NCBI GenBank assembly: GCA_016178435.1
Contig: JACOTK010000229.1
Coordinates: 1 to 8,513, forward strand
Source: Actinomycetota bacterium
GTDB taxonomy: Bacteria; Actinomycetota; Acidimicrobiia; Acidimicrobiales; CADCSY01
Length of the DNA: 8,513 nt
Reading direction: 5' to 3'
Translations under genes and position numbers: made by a program
Notes under the pieces: generated by a model
Told to the model about the DNA's origin: nothing
Database searches by the model: none
Seen by the model: the letters and a program-made list of their open reading frames with translations, nothing else
Shown: positions 6,960 through 8,513 of the stretch, one piece after another
Numbering within the stretch: the first letter of the stretch is position 1
Layout: the number at the start of each line of letters is the position of its first letter

Positions 6960-8212
6960 CGACTGAAGGGCTCCCTGATTCCCCGGGCGACGAGCTGCCA
7001 CTCGACAAGTTGCGCAGGCTGATCGCCATCGGCAAGGTCGACGGAACGGTCACGGTCGACGAGGTGCTCGTCGCCCTCGGCACCCCGGAGCCGACACCAG
7101 CGTTCATCGAGGCGATCACGGAGCTGTTGGCGGGTCAGAACATCGTCGTCGATCCGGAGGAGCCGTTCGCCGGGGAGAGCGAGGCGCAGGAGGCGACGCC
7201 GGCGCCCGGTCCCGGTGCGAGGAGGCAGCGACCGAGTGCGGCCGCTGTTGCCGGCAAGCCGGCACGGAAGAAGACCTCGGGTGCGGGATCGAGTCTGACC
7301 GGCGACGCGTTCGACCCCGTGGCCGCCTACCTCAAGGAGATCGGCAGGGTGCCGTTGTTGACCGCTCCCGAGGAGGTCGCGTTGGCCAAGCGCATCGAGG
7401 CCGGCATCGCCGCCTCGACAGCCCTGGCGGCCATGGGGAACGCTGCCTGCGACAGCGAGCTCGTGGTGCTTGCCGCCGACGGCCAGGAGGCAAAGAAGGC
7501 GCTCATCCAGGCCAACCTTCGTCTGGTCGTGTCCATCGCCAAGCGTTACAACGGTCGTGGGATGCACTTCCTGGATTTGATCCAGGAGGGCAATCTCGGT
7601 CTGATGCGGGCGGTGGAGAAGTTCGACCACCAACGCGGCTTCAAGTTCTCGACGTATGCCACGTGGTGGATCCGCCAGGCGATCTCGCGGGCAATCGCCG
7701 ACCAAGCTCGCACCATTCGCATCCCGATCCACATCGTCGAGATGATCAACAAGGTCTCCCAGGTCCAGCGGGAGCTGCATCAAGAGCTCGAGCGTGAGCC
7801 AACGGTTCACGAGATTGCCGACCGGGCCGACTTCACCGTTGAACGGGTCATCGACTTTCAGATGATCTCCCAGGACCTGATCTCACTCGACCTGCCGGTG
7901 GGCGAGGGGGATGAGGGGCAACTCGGCGATTTCATCGAGGACACCCAAGCGGAGTCCCCGGGGGACGCCACCGCACGAAAGTTGTTGAACGCGGCGGTTC
8001 TCGATGCCCTCGAGAACCTCGGCGAACGCGAGCGTCAGGTGATGCACATGCGCTTCGGGCTCGACGACGGCCAGGCTCGTACCCTCGAGGAGGTGAGTCG
8101 TGAGTTCGGGGTGACCCGTGAGCGCATCCGCCAGATCGAGACCAAGACCCTGAAGAAACTCCGACACCCCGACCACAGTCAGAAGCTCCGGGACTACCTC
8201 GACGGCCCCTGA
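6956..8212 (+). CDS. rpoD: Primary RNA polymerase sigma factor (RpoD/SigA, sigma-70 group 1)
   Basis: A 418-residue sigma-70 protein that directs RNA polymerase to housekeeping promoters. The domains follow the group 1 order. A short region 1.1-like segment (about 13-65) is followed by an Ala/Pro/Arg/Lys-rich linker (70-115). Region 1.2 (DPVAAYLKEIGRVPLLT, 120-136) comes next, then a small non-conserved insert (about 155-178). Regions 2.1-2.4 cover 183-262, including NLRLVVSIAKRY, DLIQEGNLGLMRAVEKFD and the TYATWWIRQAISRAIADQ stretch. Region 3 follows (263-340). Region 4 (345-410) carries the helix-turn-helix LEEVSREFGVTRERIRQIE. Of the residues that contact the -12 base, Gln241 is kept and the usual Thr is Ser244. 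A complete region 1.1/1.2 and region 3 argue for the principal sigma factor and not an alternative one. It is shorter than many actinomycete SigA/HrdB proteins because the N-terminal extension is short. GTG 6956 overlaps the dnaG stop by 4 nt. Transcription probably comes from the terC promoter, although an internal promoter inside dnaG cannot be ruled out. Confidence 0.97.
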   Translation: MTTEGLPDSPGDELPLDKLRRLIAIGKVDGTVTVDEVLVALGTPEPTPAFIEAITELLAGQNIVVDPEEPFAGESEAQEATPAPGPGARRQRPSAAAVAGKPARKKTSGAGSSLTGDAFDPVAAYLKEIGRVPLLTAPEEVALAKRIEAGIAASTALAAMGNAACDSELVVLAADGQEAKKALIQANLRLVVSIAKRYNGRGMHFLDLIQEGNLGLMRAVEKFDHQRGFKFSTYATWWIRQAISRAIADQARTIRIPIHIVEMINKVSQVQRELHQELEREPTVHEIADRADFTVERVIDFQMISQDLISLDLPVGEGDEGQLGDFIEDTQAESPGDATARKLLNAAVLDALENLGERERQVMHMRFGLDDGQARTLEEVSREFGVTRERIRQIETKTLKKLRHPDHSQKLRDYLDGP

Positions 8213-8248
8213 GGGGGCGTGGAGCACGACCTCCGTGTCGTGATGCTC
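8205..8248. terminator. Two hairpins between convergent genes, candidate terminator
   Basis: The first hairpin spans the rpoD stop: GCCCC (8205-8209), loop TGAG, GGGGC (8214-8218). The second pairs GAGCA and CGAC (8222-8230) with GTCG and TGCTC (8237-8248), with loop CTCCGT and a 3-nt bulge. It ends at the stop of the convergent gene. Neither is followed by a T-run, so an intrinsic terminator is weak by the classical rule. The position between two converging stops makes a bidirectional role plausible. Confidence 0.4.
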
Positions 8249-8513
8249 TAGCCCGGTTCGTTCCAGTTGGGCTCGTTGGCAGCGTTCGCTGCCAGTGAGG
8301 CCCAGCCGCGGGCGACGTCGGCAGGGGAGCCGGTGGTCTTCGCCGCCTGACCGCTCATCATCAGCAGCGCCAGGAGCAGAGCGCCTTCACCGAGTTGTTC
8401 GGCACTCGCCGCTTCGATGAGCTGCAGGGCATCGTCCTGGCGTTGCTCGAAGAATGCCGCGGCATAAGCCGCAGCGAGTTGCACGCCCTCCCACTGGCCG
8501 GCCGTGAGGCCGC
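8248..8513 (-). CDS. Hypothetical Ala-rich helical protein, C-terminal part
   Basis: The minus-strand frame is open from the right edge to the TAG at 8248-8250, giving the last 87 residues. The sequence is rich in Ala, Leu and Gln and looks mostly alpha-helical (LAAAYAAAFFEQRQDDALQLIEAAS, then LLLALLMMSGQAAK), ending in a polar Asn/Trp/Pro tail (NEPNWNEPG). There is no clear membrane helix and no motif I recognise. The GTG at 8484 could be a start, but reading continues upstream without a stop and the residues there (LTAGQWEGVQLAAAY) look like the same fold. I therefore regard it as cut by the window edge. It converges on rpoD with a 35-nt gap. Function is unknown. Confidence 0.6.
   Translation of the reverse strand, partial: GLTAGQWEGVQLAAAYAAAFFEQRQDDALQLIEAASAEQLGEGALLLALLMMSGQAAKTTGSPADVARGWASLAANAANEPNWNEPG

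Noticed and set aside
4101..7001. A 966-codon minus-strand reading frame beneath terC and dnaG
   Set aside because: It lies wholly opposite two unmistakable conserved genes, has His/Arg/Asp/Gln-rich composition without domains, and runs into the rpoD start. Long antisense frames are expected in high-GC genes.

Overview
The window looks like chromosomal DNA from a high-GC actinomycete. GC content is high, GTG starts are used (dnaG, rpoD), and intergenic gaps are short. An Acidimicrobiia-type lineage (Microthrix/Ilumatobacter-like) is my best guess, but it rests on general impression and not on a search. Six genes are complete and two are cut by the edges. All read on the + strand except the last. 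No RNA gene, mobile element, CRISPR array or prophage is visible.

Left part (1-1530): the C-terminal end of a probable GNAT/BioF2-like acyltransferase, then an EamA-type (DMT superfamily) ten-helix transporter with an unusual extra hydrophobic N-terminus.

Middle part (1626-4108): a two-gene unit. A Baeyer-Villiger-type flavin monooxygenase is translationally coupled (1-nt overlap) to a probably membrane-anchored alpha/beta hydrolase. The likely logic is ketone to ester or lactone, then hydrolysis to alcohol plus acid. A perfect 6-4-6 inverted repeat covers the monooxygenase start codon and looks like a repressor operator. This is the most interesting local signal.

Right part (4179-8212): a compact terC-dnaG-rpoD cluster. 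It is a variant of the macromolecular-synthesis arrangement, in which a TerC-family membrane protein (probable metal-ion exporter) sits 3 nt upstream of DNA primase. Primase in turn overlaps the principal sigma factor gene by 4 nt. The cluster ends at hairpins facing a convergent partial gene of unknown function (8248-8513, minus strand).

The three genes that begin transcription units (eamA-like, monooxygenase, terC) lack a well-spaced Shine-Dalgarno and have TAnnnT-like or AT-rich hexamers just upstream of the start, which suggests leaderless mRNAs. The downstream genes (hydrolase, dnaG, rpoD) do have a Shine-Dalgarno. Long minus-strand reading frames under these genes are high-GC shadows. 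Apart from the monooxygenase-hydrolase unit and the unusual neighbour of dnaG, the region is ordinary housekeeping sequence.
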